A model generated the notes under the pieces. It was not told the DNA's origin. It saw only the letters and a program-made list of their open reading frames with translations, and searched no databases. Positions 32,608 through 41,913 of a stretch of 46,725 nucleotides of DNA are shown here, piece by piece. The stretch is from UBA3700 sp002372775. Lineage in GTDB: Bacteria; Bacillota; Clostridia; Christensenellales; UBA3700. Made by a program: the position numbers and the translations under genes. Position 1 is the first letter of the stretch; each line of letters opens with the position of its first letter. Where the stretch lies: the NCBI GenBank assembly GCA_946615965.1, contig CAMOIC010000008.1, forward strand, positions 1-46,725, given 5' to 3'.

Positions 32608-32666
32608 TGTGGAAATAGTGTGGAAATAATGTGGAATTATTGTGGAAAACTTGTAATTTATCCACA
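32608..32666. other. oriC part 2: DnaA-box iteron array before dnaA
   Basis: Four TGTGGAA-type boxes on the minus strand begin at 32608, 32619, 32630 and 32641, an exact 11-bp period. A perfect plus-strand TTATCCACA at 32658-32666 follows, inside the recF promoter spacer. The last iteron is TGTGGAAAA. Confidence 0.82.
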
Positions 32667-32679
32667 TAAAATGTAGAAT
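32651..32679 (+). promoter_or_regulatory. Promoter of recF
   Basis: TTGTAA (32651-32656), 17-base spacer (containing the DnaA box) and TAGAAT (32674-32679), nine bases before the recF ATG. Confidence 0.5.
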
Positions 32680-32688
32680 TATTGTGTT

Positions 32689-33777
32689 ATGTATATAAAG
32701 GAAATTACACTAAAAGACTTCAGAAATTACGAAAAAGAGACTATTAATTTTAAGGATGGTCTTAATGTTGTAGTTGGTAATAATGCAATGGGTAAAACTA
32801 ATCTTTTAGAGAGTATTTACTGTTGTGGAATAGGTAAGAGTGTAAAGACAAATAAATATAAAGAATTAATTAGATGGGGAAGTAATACTTCTTATATAAA
32901 AATTGTTCTTCAAAAGAAATATAGAGATTATATTATTGAGTTCTCAATAGACGATAAAGAAAAGAAAATAATAAAGATTAATGGAGTACCACTAAAGAAA
33001 TTATCTGAAATAGTTGGTATTATGAATGTTATATATTTTTCTCCTGATGAAATGAAATTAATAAAAGAAAGTCCTGTTGAAAGAAGACGATTTATGGATA
33101 TATCTTTAGCTCAACAATCTAAAGCATATTTATATTCACTTTCGAGATACAATGAGATTATAGATAAAAGGAATAAGCTTTTAAAAGACAATTATAAAGA
33201 TTCAAATATTAAAGACATGTTAACAATTTGGAATGATCAATTAGTTAAAGAAGGAGCTTTTATTATTTCAAAAAGATATGAATTCGTTGATAAATTAAAG
33301 GTTTTTGCTGAAAAAGTACATTCTAAATTAACAGATGGAAAAGAAAAATTAGAATTAGAATATGAAAGTGTTATAAAGAATGCTCCTTTAGATGAAATGA
33401 TTCAAGATTTAAAAAAGAAACTTGAAGATAGTGTAGATAAGGATTTATCTTTACAATACACAAATATTGGACCTCATAGAGATGATATATCTATAAAGTC
33501 TAATAATATTGATATGAGAAAATATGGATCTCAAGGACAACAAAGAACATGTGCTCTGTCTTTAAAATTGGCTGAAATTTCATTATTTGAAGATAATATG
33601 GGAGAAACCCCTATATTACTTTTAGATGACGTTTTAAGCGAGTTAGATGAAAGTAGAAGAAATATGTTAATGGAATTAAGTGCTGAATTACAAACTATTA
33701 TTACTTGTACAGATTTTGATATGACCCTTCCTCACAACGAAATAAGGATTGTAAACGGCAAATTAGATAGATCTTAA
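32689..33777 (+). CDS. recF: DNA replication and repair protein RecF
   Basis: The 362-residue SMC-like ATPase has Walker A NAMGKTNLLESIYCCG, the signature TYGSQGQQRTCALSLKLAE-like segment (KYGSQGQQRTCALS) and Walker B ILLLDDVLSELDESRR. With RecO and RecR it loads RecA at gaps. It diverges from dnaA and does not follow dnaN as usual. The start has no ribosome binding site; a -10 nine bases upstream points to a near-leaderless mRNA. No S4-domain (yaaA) gene accompanies it. It is followed by gyrB after 169 bases. Confidence 0.96.
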   Translation: MYIKEITLKDFRNYEKETINFKDGLNVVVGNNAMGKTNLLESIYCCGIGKSVKTNKYKELIRWGSNTSYIKIVLQKKYRDYIIEFSIDDKEKKIIKINGVPLKKLSEIVGIMNVIYFSPDEMKLIKESPVERRRFMDISLAQQSKAYLYSLSRYNEIIDKRNKLLKDNYKDSNIKDMLTIWNDQLVKEGAFIISKRYEFVDKLKVFAEKVHSKLTDGKEKLELEYESVIKNAPLDEMIQDLKKKLEDSVDKDLSLQYTNIGPHRDDISIKSNNIDMRKYGSQGQQRTCALSLKLAEISLFEDNMGETPILLLDDVLSELDESRRNMLMELSAELQTIITCTDFDMTLPHNEIRIVNGKLDRS

Positions 33778-33946
33778 TAAATTATCCAATTTAATAAAAA
33801 TTTTCAAAATAAAAGGCTATTTTATTCTAAATACTATTGTATTTAGTAATAGTTTTTGTTATAATGAAATCGCTATTATATAATTTACGCGTATACACGC
33901 GCGAAAATTGGCATTTTTTTGAAATATATTTAAGGAGAGATTATAG
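33778..33946 (+). promoter_or_regulatory. gyrB promoter and leader region
   Basis: TTGTAT (33837-33842), 17-base spacer and TATAAT (33860-33865) with an extended TGT. The leader carries an inverted repeat CGCGT-ATAC-ACGCG (33888-33901), which includes ACGCGT, and AAGGAGAG before the ATG. Confidence 0.65.
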
Positions 33947-35980
33947 ATGGCAGAACAAAACAATTATGGTGCAGATCAGATTAGAGTTTTGCATGGACTA
34001 GAACCAGTAAGAGTTCGTCCAGGTATGTACATTGGTTCTACTGATGAAAGAGGACTTCATCATTGTGTATATGAAGTAATCGATAACTGCGTTGACGAAG
34101 CTATGGCCGGCTACTGTACAGAAGTAGATATTGAACTTCTAAAAGACGGTGGTTGTAGAGTTACAGATAACGGACGTGGTATTCCAGTAGGAATTAAAAA
34201 AGAAGAAGGCGTTTCTGCCGTAGAAGTAGTTTTAACAAAATTACACGCTGGTGGTAAGTTTGGTAATGGTGGTTATGAAATCTCAGGTGGTCTACATGGT
34301 GTAGGTGTATCCTGCGTTAATGCATTATCTTCTAAACTTATTGTTGAAGTTGCTCAAAATGGTGAACTTTGGACAATGTCTTTTGCTAGAGGTATTCCAG
34401 AAAACCATTTAACAAAGGTAGGTTTAACAAAGAAGAGAGGAACTACAATCATCTTCTATCCAGATCCAGAGATTTTTGAAACATTAGATTTTGATTACAA
34501 TACACTAAGACAAAGAATTCAAGAACTTGCTTTCTTAAACAAGGGATTAAAGTTCCATTATAAAGATAGCAGAGATTTAAAAGAGCAAGAAGAAACATTC
34601 CAATATAACGGCGGTATTGTAGAATATATCGAATTATTAAATAAGAAAGAAAAAGAAGCCGAATTAAAGGAAAGAGAAGATGTAGCTAAGGGAGAAATGA
34701 AGGAAGAGGATTTCAGACCAAAATTAGCCCCTTCAGAGCCTTTATATTTCACAGACACTGGAACATTCAAGGACCACGATGCTGTAAGAAAATACGAGCT
34801 AGAAATCTCTCTACAATACAATTCAGGATATTCAGAACAAATTCTAACATTCGCAAACAATATTAGAACAATCGAAGGTGGCCAACACTTAGATGGTTTT
34901 AAAGCTTCTTTATACAAGACAATTAAGAAGTATGCTGTTGAAGGAAAGTATCTAAAAGATAAAGAGATTGATGAATTAAAACAAGAAGACTGTCGTGAAG
35001 GTTTAGTTGCTGTTGTATCAGTTAAACTAGAAAATCCACAATTTGAAGGACAAACAAAGACAAAATTAGGAACACCAGGTATTAGAGCTGTTGTATCTAA
35101 GGCTGTTGAAGATAAGTTCGGAGAACTTCTTGAAGAGAATAAAGATATTAGAGCAAGCGTTATTGCTAAAGCATTAAATGCTAAGAAGGGAAGAGAAGCA
35201 GCAGAAAGAGCTAAGAAGGCTGTAAGAAAAGGTGTTATGGAATTCTCAGGACTTCCAGGAAAACTTGCAGATTGTACTTCTCAAGATCCTACAGAATGTG
35301 AAATCTACTTAGTAGAGGGTGACTCAGCCGGTGGTACAGCTAAGACAGGTCGTGATAGAAGATTCCAAGCTATTATGCCACTTAGAGGTAAGATTCTAAA
35401 TGTAGAAAAGGCTTCTATTGGTAGAGCATTAGAAAGTGAAGAAATTAAGAATATGATTACAGCTTTTGGTTGCGGTATTGATCAATATGACGATACAGGT
35501 AGACCTATTTCAAGATGCGATGTTGAAAAATTGAAATATGACAAGATTATTTCAATGACCGATGCCGATGTCGATGGTGCTCATATTAGAATTCTTCTAA
35601 TAACATTTATTTACAAGTTTATGAGACCAGTTATTGAACAAGGTCACTTATATGCAGCTCAACCACCTCTATACAAGGTAACAAGAAAAGTTGGACCAAG
35701 AGAAGAAAAGTATTTCTATGATGATAAGTCATTAGAAGATTATCTAAACAGTATAGATAGAAAGGGCGAAATCCAAAGATATAAGGGTCTTGGTGAAATG
35801 GATAAAGAACAACTTTGGGAAACAACAATGGACCCAGAAAGAAGAACTTTAGTAAGAATCACTATTGATGATGCTGAAAAAGCAGCTGAAAAGATTAGAG
35901 TCCTAATGGGTGATGAACCAGAGTTAAGAAGACAATTTATTGAAATGAATGCAAATCTTGTAAAAGATTTGGATATCTAG
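33947..35980 (+). CDS. gyrB: DNA gyrase subunit B
   Basis: The 677-residue ATPase subunit shows the GHKL fold (VIDNCVDEAMAGYC, DNGRGIPVGIKKEEG, LHAGGKFGNGGYEISGGLHG) and the TOPRIM region (LVEGDSAGGTAKTGRDRRFQ, MTDADVDGAHIR). Slightly longer than typical, because of a charged insertion around residues 225-265 (LNKKEKEAELKEREDVAKGE...). It drives negative supercoiling with GyrA. AAGGAGAG before ATG. gyrA follows after 14 bases, one operon. Confidence 0.98.
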   Translation: MAEQNNYGADQIRVLHGLEPVRVRPGMYIGSTDERGLHHCVYEVIDNCVDEAMAGYCTEVDIELLKDGGCRVTDNGRGIPVGIKKEEGVSAVEVVLTKLHAGGKFGNGGYEISGGLHGVGVSCVNALSSKLIVEVAQNGELWTMSFARGIPENHLTKVGLTKKRGTTIIFYPDPEIFETLDFDYNTLRQRIQELAFLNKGLKFHYKDSRDLKEQEETFQYNGGIVEYIELLNKKEKEAELKEREDVAKGEMKEEDFRPKLAPSEPLYFTDTGTFKDHDAVRKYELEISLQYNSGYSEQILTFANNIRTIEGGQHLDGFKASLYKTIKKYAVEGKYLKDKEIDELKQEDCREGLVAVVSVKLENPQFEGQTKTKLGTPGIRAVVSKAVEDKFGELLEENKDIRASVIAKALNAKKGREAAERAKKAVRKGVMEFSGLPGKLADCTSQDPTECEIYLVEGDSAGGTAKTGRDRRFQAIMPLRGKILNVEKASIGRALESEEIKNMITAFGCGIDQYDDTGRPISRCDVEKLKYDKIISMTDADVDGAHIRILLITFIYKFMRPVIEQGHLYAAQPPLYKVTRKVGPREEKYFYDDKSLEDYLNSIDRKGEIQRYKGLGEMDKEQLWETTMDPERRTLVRITIDDAEKAAEKIRVLMGDEPELRRQFIEMNANLVKDLDI

Positions 35981-35994
35981 AATAGGAGGTAAAT

Positions 35995-38565
35995 ATGGTT
36001 AAGAAAATAGAAGATCAACAACCAAAGAAAAGCGTAAAAGAAATGCTTGAGGGTTCTATTATTAAGGAAAGAAACCTTGAGAAAGAAATGGACTTTTCAT
36101 TTATCTCTTATGCGATGGCAGTTAACGTATCTAGAGCTATTCCAGATGTAAGAGATGGTTTAAAGCCTGTTCATAGAAGAATTCTTTATGATATGGATGA
36201 ACAAGGTTTAACATCAGATAAGCCTTTCAGAAAGTGCGCTACTGTAGTAGGTGACGTATTAGGTAAATACCATCCACACGGTGACAGTTCAGTTTATGAT
36301 GCAATGGTAAGACTTGCTCAAGACTTCTCTATTAGATGTCCACTTGTTGATGGCCATGGAAACTTTGGTTCAGTAGACGGTGATGGTGCTGCTGCTTACC
36401 GTTACACAGAAGCAAGAATGAGTAAGATTGCTGCTGAAATGGTAAAGGATATAGATAAAGATACAGTAGACATGATGTCTAACTTCGATAATACAAGAGA
36501 AGAACCAACAGTTCTTCCTGCAAGATTCCCTAACTTATTAGTTAACGGTTCTGATGGTATTGCCGTAGGTATGGCTACATCTATTCCACCTCATAACTTA
36601 AATGAAGTTATTGACGGTACTATTGCTTTAATGGAAAACAGAGACTTAGATGTTGAAGGTATTATGCAATATATTAAGGCTCCAGATTTCCCAACAAAGG
36701 CATTAATTTTAGGTACACAAGGAATTAAAGAAGCTTACCTTACAGGTAGAGGTAGCTGTATTTTAAGATCTAGAGTAGATATTGAAGAAGATGATAGCGG
36801 AAAGAGCTCTTTAGTTATTACAGAAATTCCTTATCAAGTTATTAAGGGACAATTATTAGATAATATCGCTGGTCTTGTTAGAGATAAGAAGATTGAAGGT
36901 ATTGCAGATATTAAAGACCACTCAGATAGAGATGGTATGAGAGTTGTTATTGATATTAAGAGAGATGCGGTTCCTCAAGTTGTATTGAATCACTTATACA
37001 AGCAAACTCAATTACAAACATCAGTATCAATGATTATGCTAGCTTTAGTTGATGGAACTCCAAAGGTATTGAACTTAAAGCAAATCCTTGAAGAATACAT
37101 TAAGCATCAACAAAACGTTATTACAAGAAGAACGCAATTCGATTTAAAGAAAGATCAAGAAAGAGCTCATATCGTTTCTGGCCTATTAAAAGCATTAGAG
37201 AATATCGATGCGGTTATTAAGACAATTAAAGCTTCAACAGATAGAGCAAGTGGTATACAAAACTTAATGGAAAAGCATGATTTAAGCGAAAAGCAAGCAA
37301 ACGCTATCATGGATATGAGATTACAAAACTTAACTCACTTAGCTACAGACAAGCTTCAAGAAGAATTAGCTGCATTAAATGCAGAGATCGCAGATTTTGA
37401 AGATATTTTAGCTAAGCCAGAAAGAGTTGATGAAATCATCAAGAATGACTTAATCGAAATTAAGAATAAGTATGGTTCTCCAAGATTATCTGAAATCACT
37501 GTTGATCCAGGTAACTTAGGCGATGGCGACTTCATTAAGAAGGAAGACGTTGCTATTACTATTACAAACCAAGGATATATCAAGAGAATGCCAGTTGCTG
37601 AATATAAGGCACAAAATAAGGGCGGTATGGGTAAATCTGCTCATAAGACAAAAGAAGATGATTTCGTACAAAACGTTATTATCACTCATTCTCATGATGA
37701 CATGTTATTCTTCTCTAACCTTGGTAAAGTATATAGAATTAAGGCATATCAAATTCCTGAAGCTTCAAATCAATCTAAGGGTAGAGCAATCGTAAACTTA
37801 ATTAGTATTGATTCACAAAGCGGAGAAAAGATTAATGCATACGTTCCAGTTCCAGCTTCATTCATTGAAGAATATGCTAAGCCAGAAGATAAGAACGGTT
37901 ACTTAGTTCTTGCTACAAAGCAAGGTTTAATTAAGAAGACTCCAATTGAGGAATTCAATAGAATTCAAAACAATGGTAAGATAGCTATTACTTTAGTAGA
38001 TGGCGATGAATTAATTGGAGCTGCATTAACAACAGGTGAAGATCAAATCTTAATGGCATCTACTGCTGGTAAGTGTATTAGATTCCATGAAAAGGATATA
38101 AGAGAAACAGGAAGAACATCTCAAGGTGTTAAGTCAATTGCTCTAGATAAGGGTGAAGTAGTTGTAGATATGGCTCTTGTTAAGGCTGGATGCGAAGTAT
38201 TAACAATTACAGAAAACGGTTATGGTAAGAGAACAGACTTAAGCGAATATACTCTACAAGGTAGAGCCGGAAAGGGTGTTAAGGTTGGTGTTCTAAATGA
38301 AAAGACAGGTAATGTTGTTAACTTGAAGTTAGTTGATCCAGAAAATGACGATATCATTATTGTTACAAATAAGGGAACAATCATGAGAGTTAAGGTTGAT
38401 CAAATCTCTAAGATGGGAAGAAACACTCAAGGTGTTATTATCAAGAAGAACGAGAAGAATGAAATCGTTGCTGCTATAGCTGCTGTACCTCATGTTGAAG
38501 AGGAAGAATCTGAAGAAGAGGAAGTAGTAGAAGCTGTAGAAGAGACAACACAACCACAAGAATAA
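35995..38565 (+). CDS. gyrA: DNA gyrase subunit A
   Basis: The 856-residue cleavage subunit has the catalytic Tyr137 (AAYRYTEARM) and the quinolone region HPHGDSSVYDAMVRLAQ, in which Ser98 and Asp102 match E. coli Ser83 and Asp87, so no common resistance changes. The GyrA-box QGRAGKG varies from QRRGGKG. The end is an acidic tail (EEEESEEEEVVEAVEET). AATAGGAGGTAAAT before ATG. It shares the operon with gyrB. ParC is unlikely given the pairing with gyrB and position beside recF. Codon use is much less AT-rich than dnaN-rsmG. Confidence 0.97.
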   Translation: MVKKIEDQQPKKSVKEMLEGSIIKERNLEKEMDFSFISYAMAVNVSRAIPDVRDGLKPVHRRILYDMDEQGLTSDKPFRKCATVVGDVLGKYHPHGDSSVYDAMVRLAQDFSIRCPLVDGHGNFGSVDGDGAAAYRYTEARMSKIAAEMVKDIDKDTVDMMSNFDNTREEPTVLPARFPNLLVNGSDGIAVGMATSIPPHNLNEVIDGTIALMENRDLDVEGIMQYIKAPDFPTKALILGTQGIKEAYLTGRGSCILRSRVDIEEDDSGKSSLVITEIPYQVIKGQLLDNIAGLVRDKKIEGIADIKDHSDRDGMRVVIDIKRDAVPQVVLNHLYKQTQLQTSVSMIMLALVDGTPKVLNLKQILEEYIKHQQNVITRRTQFDLKKDQERAHIVSGLLKALENIDAVIKTIKASTDRASGIQNLMEKHDLSEKQANAIMDMRLQNLTHLATDKLQEELAALNAEIADFEDILAKPERVDEIIKNDLIEIKNKYGSPRLSEITVDPGNLGDGDFIKKEDVAITITNQGYIKRMPVAEYKAQNKGGMGKSAHKTKEDDFVQNVIITHSHDDMLFFSNLGKVYRIKAYQIPEASNQSKGRAIVNLISIDSQSGEKINAYVPVPASFIEEYAKPEDKNGYLVLATKQGLIKKTPIEEFNRIQNNGKIAITLVDGDELIGAALTTGEDQILMASTAGKCIRFHEKDIRETGRTSQGVKSIALDKGEVVVDMALVKAGCEVLTITENGYGKRTDLSEYTLQGRAGKGVKVGVLNEKTGNVVNLKLVDPENDDIIIVTNKGTIMRVKVDQISKMGRNTQGVIIKKNEKNEIVAAIAAVPHVEEEESEEEEVVEAVEETTQPQE

Positions 38566-38585
38566 TCTAGTTGATTATATGAATT

Positions 38586-38618
38586 ACGGAAGGTTTTATA
38601 GCCTTCCGTTTTTGTTTT
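38586..38618 (+). terminator. Terminator of gyrB-gyrA
   Basis: ACGGAAGG pairs with CCTTCCGT around TTTTATAG, then TTTTGTTTT. Confidence 0.92.
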
Positions 38619-38632
38619 ATGTAAAGTAAGGA

Positions 38633-38664
38633 AATAAAAAAAGTTCAGGCAAGCACCTGAACTT
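38633..38664 (-). terminator. Terminator of glk
   Basis: On the minus strand AAGTTCAGG and CCTGAACTT pair around TGCTTG, followed by TTTTTTT. Confidence 0.9.
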
Positions 38665-38690
38665 TTGATTACATGTAATGCTTTTTTTTA

Positions 38691-39653
38691 TTACTCTTTA
38701 TTGATTACAAGAGCTGCAGCACCCAAGATTCCGGCGTCATTTTGAAGAGAAGCAGCCTTAACGATAACTCTTGGATTATGTTCGCCACCATAAGCTTCTG
38801 CATCCATCTTCTTTTGTAGAGGAATTGTTAAATAATCTCTTTCTCTTGAGATACCACCACCGATAAGAATTGCATCTGGTCTAAAGATGTTAGCAAGGTT
38901 AACAAGACCTTCTCCGATATAGTTGATATAAGCATCAACAACATCTTGTCCAGCTCTGTCTCCTCTCTTTGCAGCAACGAAAGCAGTCTTACCAGAAACC
39001 TTTCCTTCTTCTTTTGCAATTTCATGCATCATTGAATCTGGAGCTTTTTCCATAACGGCTTTTGTTTGTCTAATTAAAGCTGTAGCTGAAGCATAAGCTT
39101 CCCAACAACCTTTTCTTCCGCATGTGCATCTTTCACCGTTTGCAACAATAACCATATGGCCAGCTTCTGCACCAGCAGAAGATCTGCCTTCAAATAATTT
39201 ACCATTGATAATAATACCGCTACCAACACCAGTTCCTAGTGTTACAAAGCAAATATCCTTATATCCTCTTCCTGCTCCGAAAATATATTCTCCAAGAGCT
39301 GCACAGTTAGCGTCATTGTTAATATAGATTGGGCAATTGTATCCTTTCTTATGAAGATCGTCTACAACAGGAACGTTTTCAATAGCGATATTGTTAGAAT
39401 AACGAACAACACCTCTTTCAGAATCGATTGTACCAGGTTGGCCAATACCAATACCTACAACGTTATCAAAAGAAACCTTAGATCCTTCAATAACTAGGGC
39501 AACAACTTTAGCGATATCTTCGCTGAATGAATTGCTTGTGTCATATTTTTCAGCTGTTGTGATTGCTGTTTGATATAAAATTTTTCCAGATTCACTGTCA
39601 ACAAGGCCACCTTTAATGCTCATGCCTCCGACGTCAATTCCTATTAGATACAT
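38691..39653 (-). CDS. glk: ROK-family glucokinase
   Basis: The 320-residue protein shows the ROK pattern: IGIDVGGMSIKGGLVD, GIGQPGTIDSERGVV, INNDANCAALGEYIFGAGRG, TLGTGVGSGIIING and the zinc loop CTCGRKGCWEAYASATAL. ROK glucokinases phosphorylate glucose, though related sugar kinases and repressors exist. There is no N-terminal helix-turn-helix, so it is an enzyme rather than a repressor. AGGAGG before ATG and a TTGAAA-18-TATAAT promoter (39688-39717) lie upstream. It is monocistronic. Confidence 0.9.
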   Translation of the reverse strand: MYLIGIDVGGMSIKGGLVDSESGKILYQTAITTAEKYDTSNSFSEDIAKVVALVIEGSKVSFDNVVGIGIGQPGTIDSERGVVRYSNNIAIENVPVVDDLHKKGYNCPIYINNDANCAALGEYIFGAGRGYKDICFVTLGTGVGSGIIINGKLFEGRSSAGAEAGHMVIVANGERCTCGRKGCWEAYASATALIRQTKAVMEKAPDSMMHEIAKEEGKVSGKTAFVAAKRGDRAGQDVVDAYINYIGEGLVNLANIFRPDAILIGGGISRERDYLTIPLQKKMDAEAYGGEHNPRVIVKAASLQNDAGILGAAALVINKE

Positions 39654-39687
39654 AAAAACTGCCTCCTATGCGTTTATGCGTAAAGTA

Positions 39688-39717
39688 ATTATATAATAAT
39701 TTTACAATTATTTTCAA
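39688..39717 (-). promoter_or_regulatory. Promoter of glk
   Basis: TTGAAA (39712-39717), 18-base spacer and TATAAT (39688-39693) on the minus strand. Confidence 0.65.
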
Positions 39718-39796
39718 CATAAAAGGGGAAAATATAATTGCGCCTTGACTTAATTCTAAAATATGTTTAATCTTATGGTTAGATTGTTAATAACTT

Positions 39797-39843
39797 ACGC
39801 GTGCTATGTAATGATTGACAATAAATTGTTAGTAAACTATCAT
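39797..39843 (+). promoter_or_regulatory. ftsH promoter with upstream ACGCGT
   Basis: TTGACA (39815-39820), 17-base spacer and TATCAT (39838-39843). TTACGCGT (39795-39802) lies just upstream of the -35 and shares eight bases with the gyrB leader (33885-33892). Confidence 0.65.
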
Positions 39844-39878
39844 ATTATTGTCTGATTAACAAGAAAAGAGGTAAGCGA

Positions 39879-41906
39879 ATGAAAAAAAATTCCGCATTAA
39901 GATATATATTAATCGTAGTTGCTGTTGTGCTTCTTATTGTAATCTTATGGTCTGTAATCTATAAGAACATGAATAAGCCACAAGAAGTTTCTTACGATAC
40001 TATGATGACTCAAATTTCAAAAGGTGAGGCAAAGGCTGTTTACGTTTCTGGTGGATATACAGTGTATTACACAACATCAAACGATCAAACAAAGTTTAAC
40101 AAGAGTCCTTCTAGTTACGCAGAGTATTATGCTCAAATTCCAACAAGAACATCTTTTGCTGAAGATGTTAAAGATTTGGGCGTTAATATAAAAGTTACTT
40201 ATGATGACCCATCAACAACAAATTCTTGGACAACATATATTACTCCAATTGCAGGTGTAGTTATGATGTTAATTGTTTTGTTCTTCTTATTCAAAATGGT
40301 GGGTGGACAAAACAAGCAAGCAATGAACTTTGGTACAACAAAGGCTCGTTTGACAAAGAACGTAACAGTAAGATTTACTGATGTTGCTGGTGCAGAGGAA
40401 GAAAAACAAGAATTAAGAGAAATCGTAGATTTCTTAAAGGCTCCAGGAAAGTATACAAAACTTGGTGCTAGAATTCCAAGAGGTGTTCTACTTGTAGGCC
40501 CTCCAGGAACAGGTAAGACATTATTTGCAAAAGCTGTTGCTGGTGAAAGTAATGTTCCATTCTTCTCTATTTCAGGTTCTGACTTCGTTGAAATGTTCGT
40601 TGGTACTGGTGCTGCAAGAGTTAGAGATTTATTCAATCAAGCAAAAAAGAATCAACCTTGTATAGTCTTCATCGATGAAATCGACGCTGTAGGTAGACAA
40701 AGAGGTGCAGGTCTTGGTGGTGGTAACGATGAAAGAGAACAAACTCTTAACCAATTACTTGTACAAATGGACGGTTTTGAAAAGAGCGATGGTATTATCG
40801 TTATGGCTGCAACAAACAGATCTGACGTTCTAGACCCAGCCCTAATGAGACCAGGTCGTTTCGATAGACAAATATTTGTAAATCTTCCAGACGTTAAGGG
40901 AAGAGAAGAAATCTTCAAGGTACATTCAAGAAATAAGCCACTTGCTCCAGATGTTACATTTAAGAGCATTGCAAGAATGACAACAGGTTTTTCTGGTGCA
41001 GATATTGAAAACTTATTAAATGAGGCTGCTATTTTAGCTGCAAGAAACAATAGAAATGTAATAGTTATGGAAGATGTTCTAGAAGCTATTAATAAGGTTA
41101 TTGCTGGTCCTCAAAAGAAGAGTAGAGTTGTTACAGATTCAGATAAGAGAATTACTGCATATCACGAATCTGGTCATGCAATCGTTGCTAGAATGCTAGA
41201 ACATTGTGATGAAGTACAAGAAGTAAGCATTATTCCTCGTGGACAAGCTGCTGGTTATACATTAACTATTCCAGAGAATGATGATGCTCATATGACAAAG
41301 AATAAGTTAAACGATACAATCGCAATGATGCTTGGCGGTCGTGCTGCTGAAGAACTTGTTATAAAAGATATAACAACAGGTGCTTCTAACGATATTGAAA
41401 GAGCTTCTCGTGCTGCTAGAAAGATGGTAGTAGAATGGGGTATGTCAGATAAGATTGGTAATATGTTCCTAGGCGCAGACAAGGAAGTATTCCTTGGAAA
41501 GGATTACGGAACAGCTCATAACTATTCAGAAGCCATGGCTGGAAACATCGATAGCGAAATTAAGAATATTCTAGATACTAACTATGCAAGAGCTAAAGAA
41601 ATTCTTGTAAAGAATAGAAAGATCATGGATAACATGGTAAAGGTATTGTTCGAGAAAGAAACAATCTACACAGAAGATGTAGATGCTTTATTCGAAGGCA
41701 AGACCCCTGCAGAAGTTATAAAAGGAATTGAAGAGAGAGAAAACTTCAAAGAACAATTCAAAAAGGATAAAGAAAAACCACAAACAATTAATCCAGGAAT
41801 TGATATTGTTGAAGAAAAGAAAGTAGAGCCAATTGCTCCTGTAACAGAAAATGTTATTGATGAGAAAAAAGAAATAAAGGCTGACGAAGAAAAGAAAGAC
41901 AACTAG
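39879..41906 (+). CDS. ftsH: ATP-dependent zinc metalloprotease FtsH
   Basis: The 675-residue protein has two N-terminal spans (LRYILIVVAVVLLIVILWSV; ITPIAGVVMMLIVLFFLF) and an extracytoplasmic segment between them. The AAA domain (GPPGTGKTLFAKAVAGES, VFIDEIDAVGRQRGAG, NRSDVLDPALMRPGR) and the protease motif HESGHA (about residue 430) follow. It degrades membrane and soluble proteins. The charged tail (KDKEKPQTINPG..., EEKKDN) is longer than usual. AAGAGGTAAGCG before ATG. It has its own promoter and converges with the dipeptidase across a shared terminator. Confidence 0.97.
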   Translation: MKKNSALRYILIVVAVVLLIVILWSVIYKNMNKPQEVSYDTMMTQISKGEAKAVYVSGGYTVYYTTSNDQTKFNKSPSSYAEYYAQIPTRTSFAEDVKDLGVNIKVTYDDPSTTNSWTTYITPIAGVVMMLIVLFFLFKMVGGQNKQAMNFGTTKARLTKNVTVRFTDVAGAEEEKQELREIVDFLKAPGKYTKLGARIPRGVLLVGPPGTGKTLFAKAVAGESNVPFFSISGSDFVEMFVGTGAARVRDLFNQAKKNQPCIVFIDEIDAVGRQRGAGLGGGNDEREQTLNQLLVQMDGFEKSDGIIVMAATNRSDVLDPALMRPGRFDRQIFVNLPDVKGREEIFKVHSRNKPLAPDVTFKSIARMTTGFSGADIENLLNEAAILAARNNRNVIVMEDVLEAINKVIAGPQKKSRVVTDSDKRITAYHESGHAIVARMLEHCDEVQEVSIIPRGQAAGYTLTIPENDDAHMTKNKLNDTIAMMLGGRAAEELVIKDITTGASNDIERASRAARKMVVEWGMSDKIGNMFLGADKEVFLGKDYGTAHNYSEAMAGNIDSEIKNILDTNYARAKEILVKNRKIMDNMVKVLFEKETIYTEDVDALFEGKTPAEVIKGIEERENFKEQFKKDKEKPQTINPGIDIVEEKKVEPIAPVTENVIDEKKEIKADEEKKDN

Positions 41907-41913
41907 TTAAATA

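Noticed and set aside
32560..32667. 36-residue N-terminal extension of DnaA
   Set aside because: It reads through the DnaA-box iterons and the dnaA promoter; family alignment starts at MKEEVKIWD.
34558..34917. Antisense ORF inside gyrB
   Set aside because: Shadow frame of gyrB with no ribosome binding site; similar antisense frames in gyrA, ftsH, yidC and mazG were rejected likewise.
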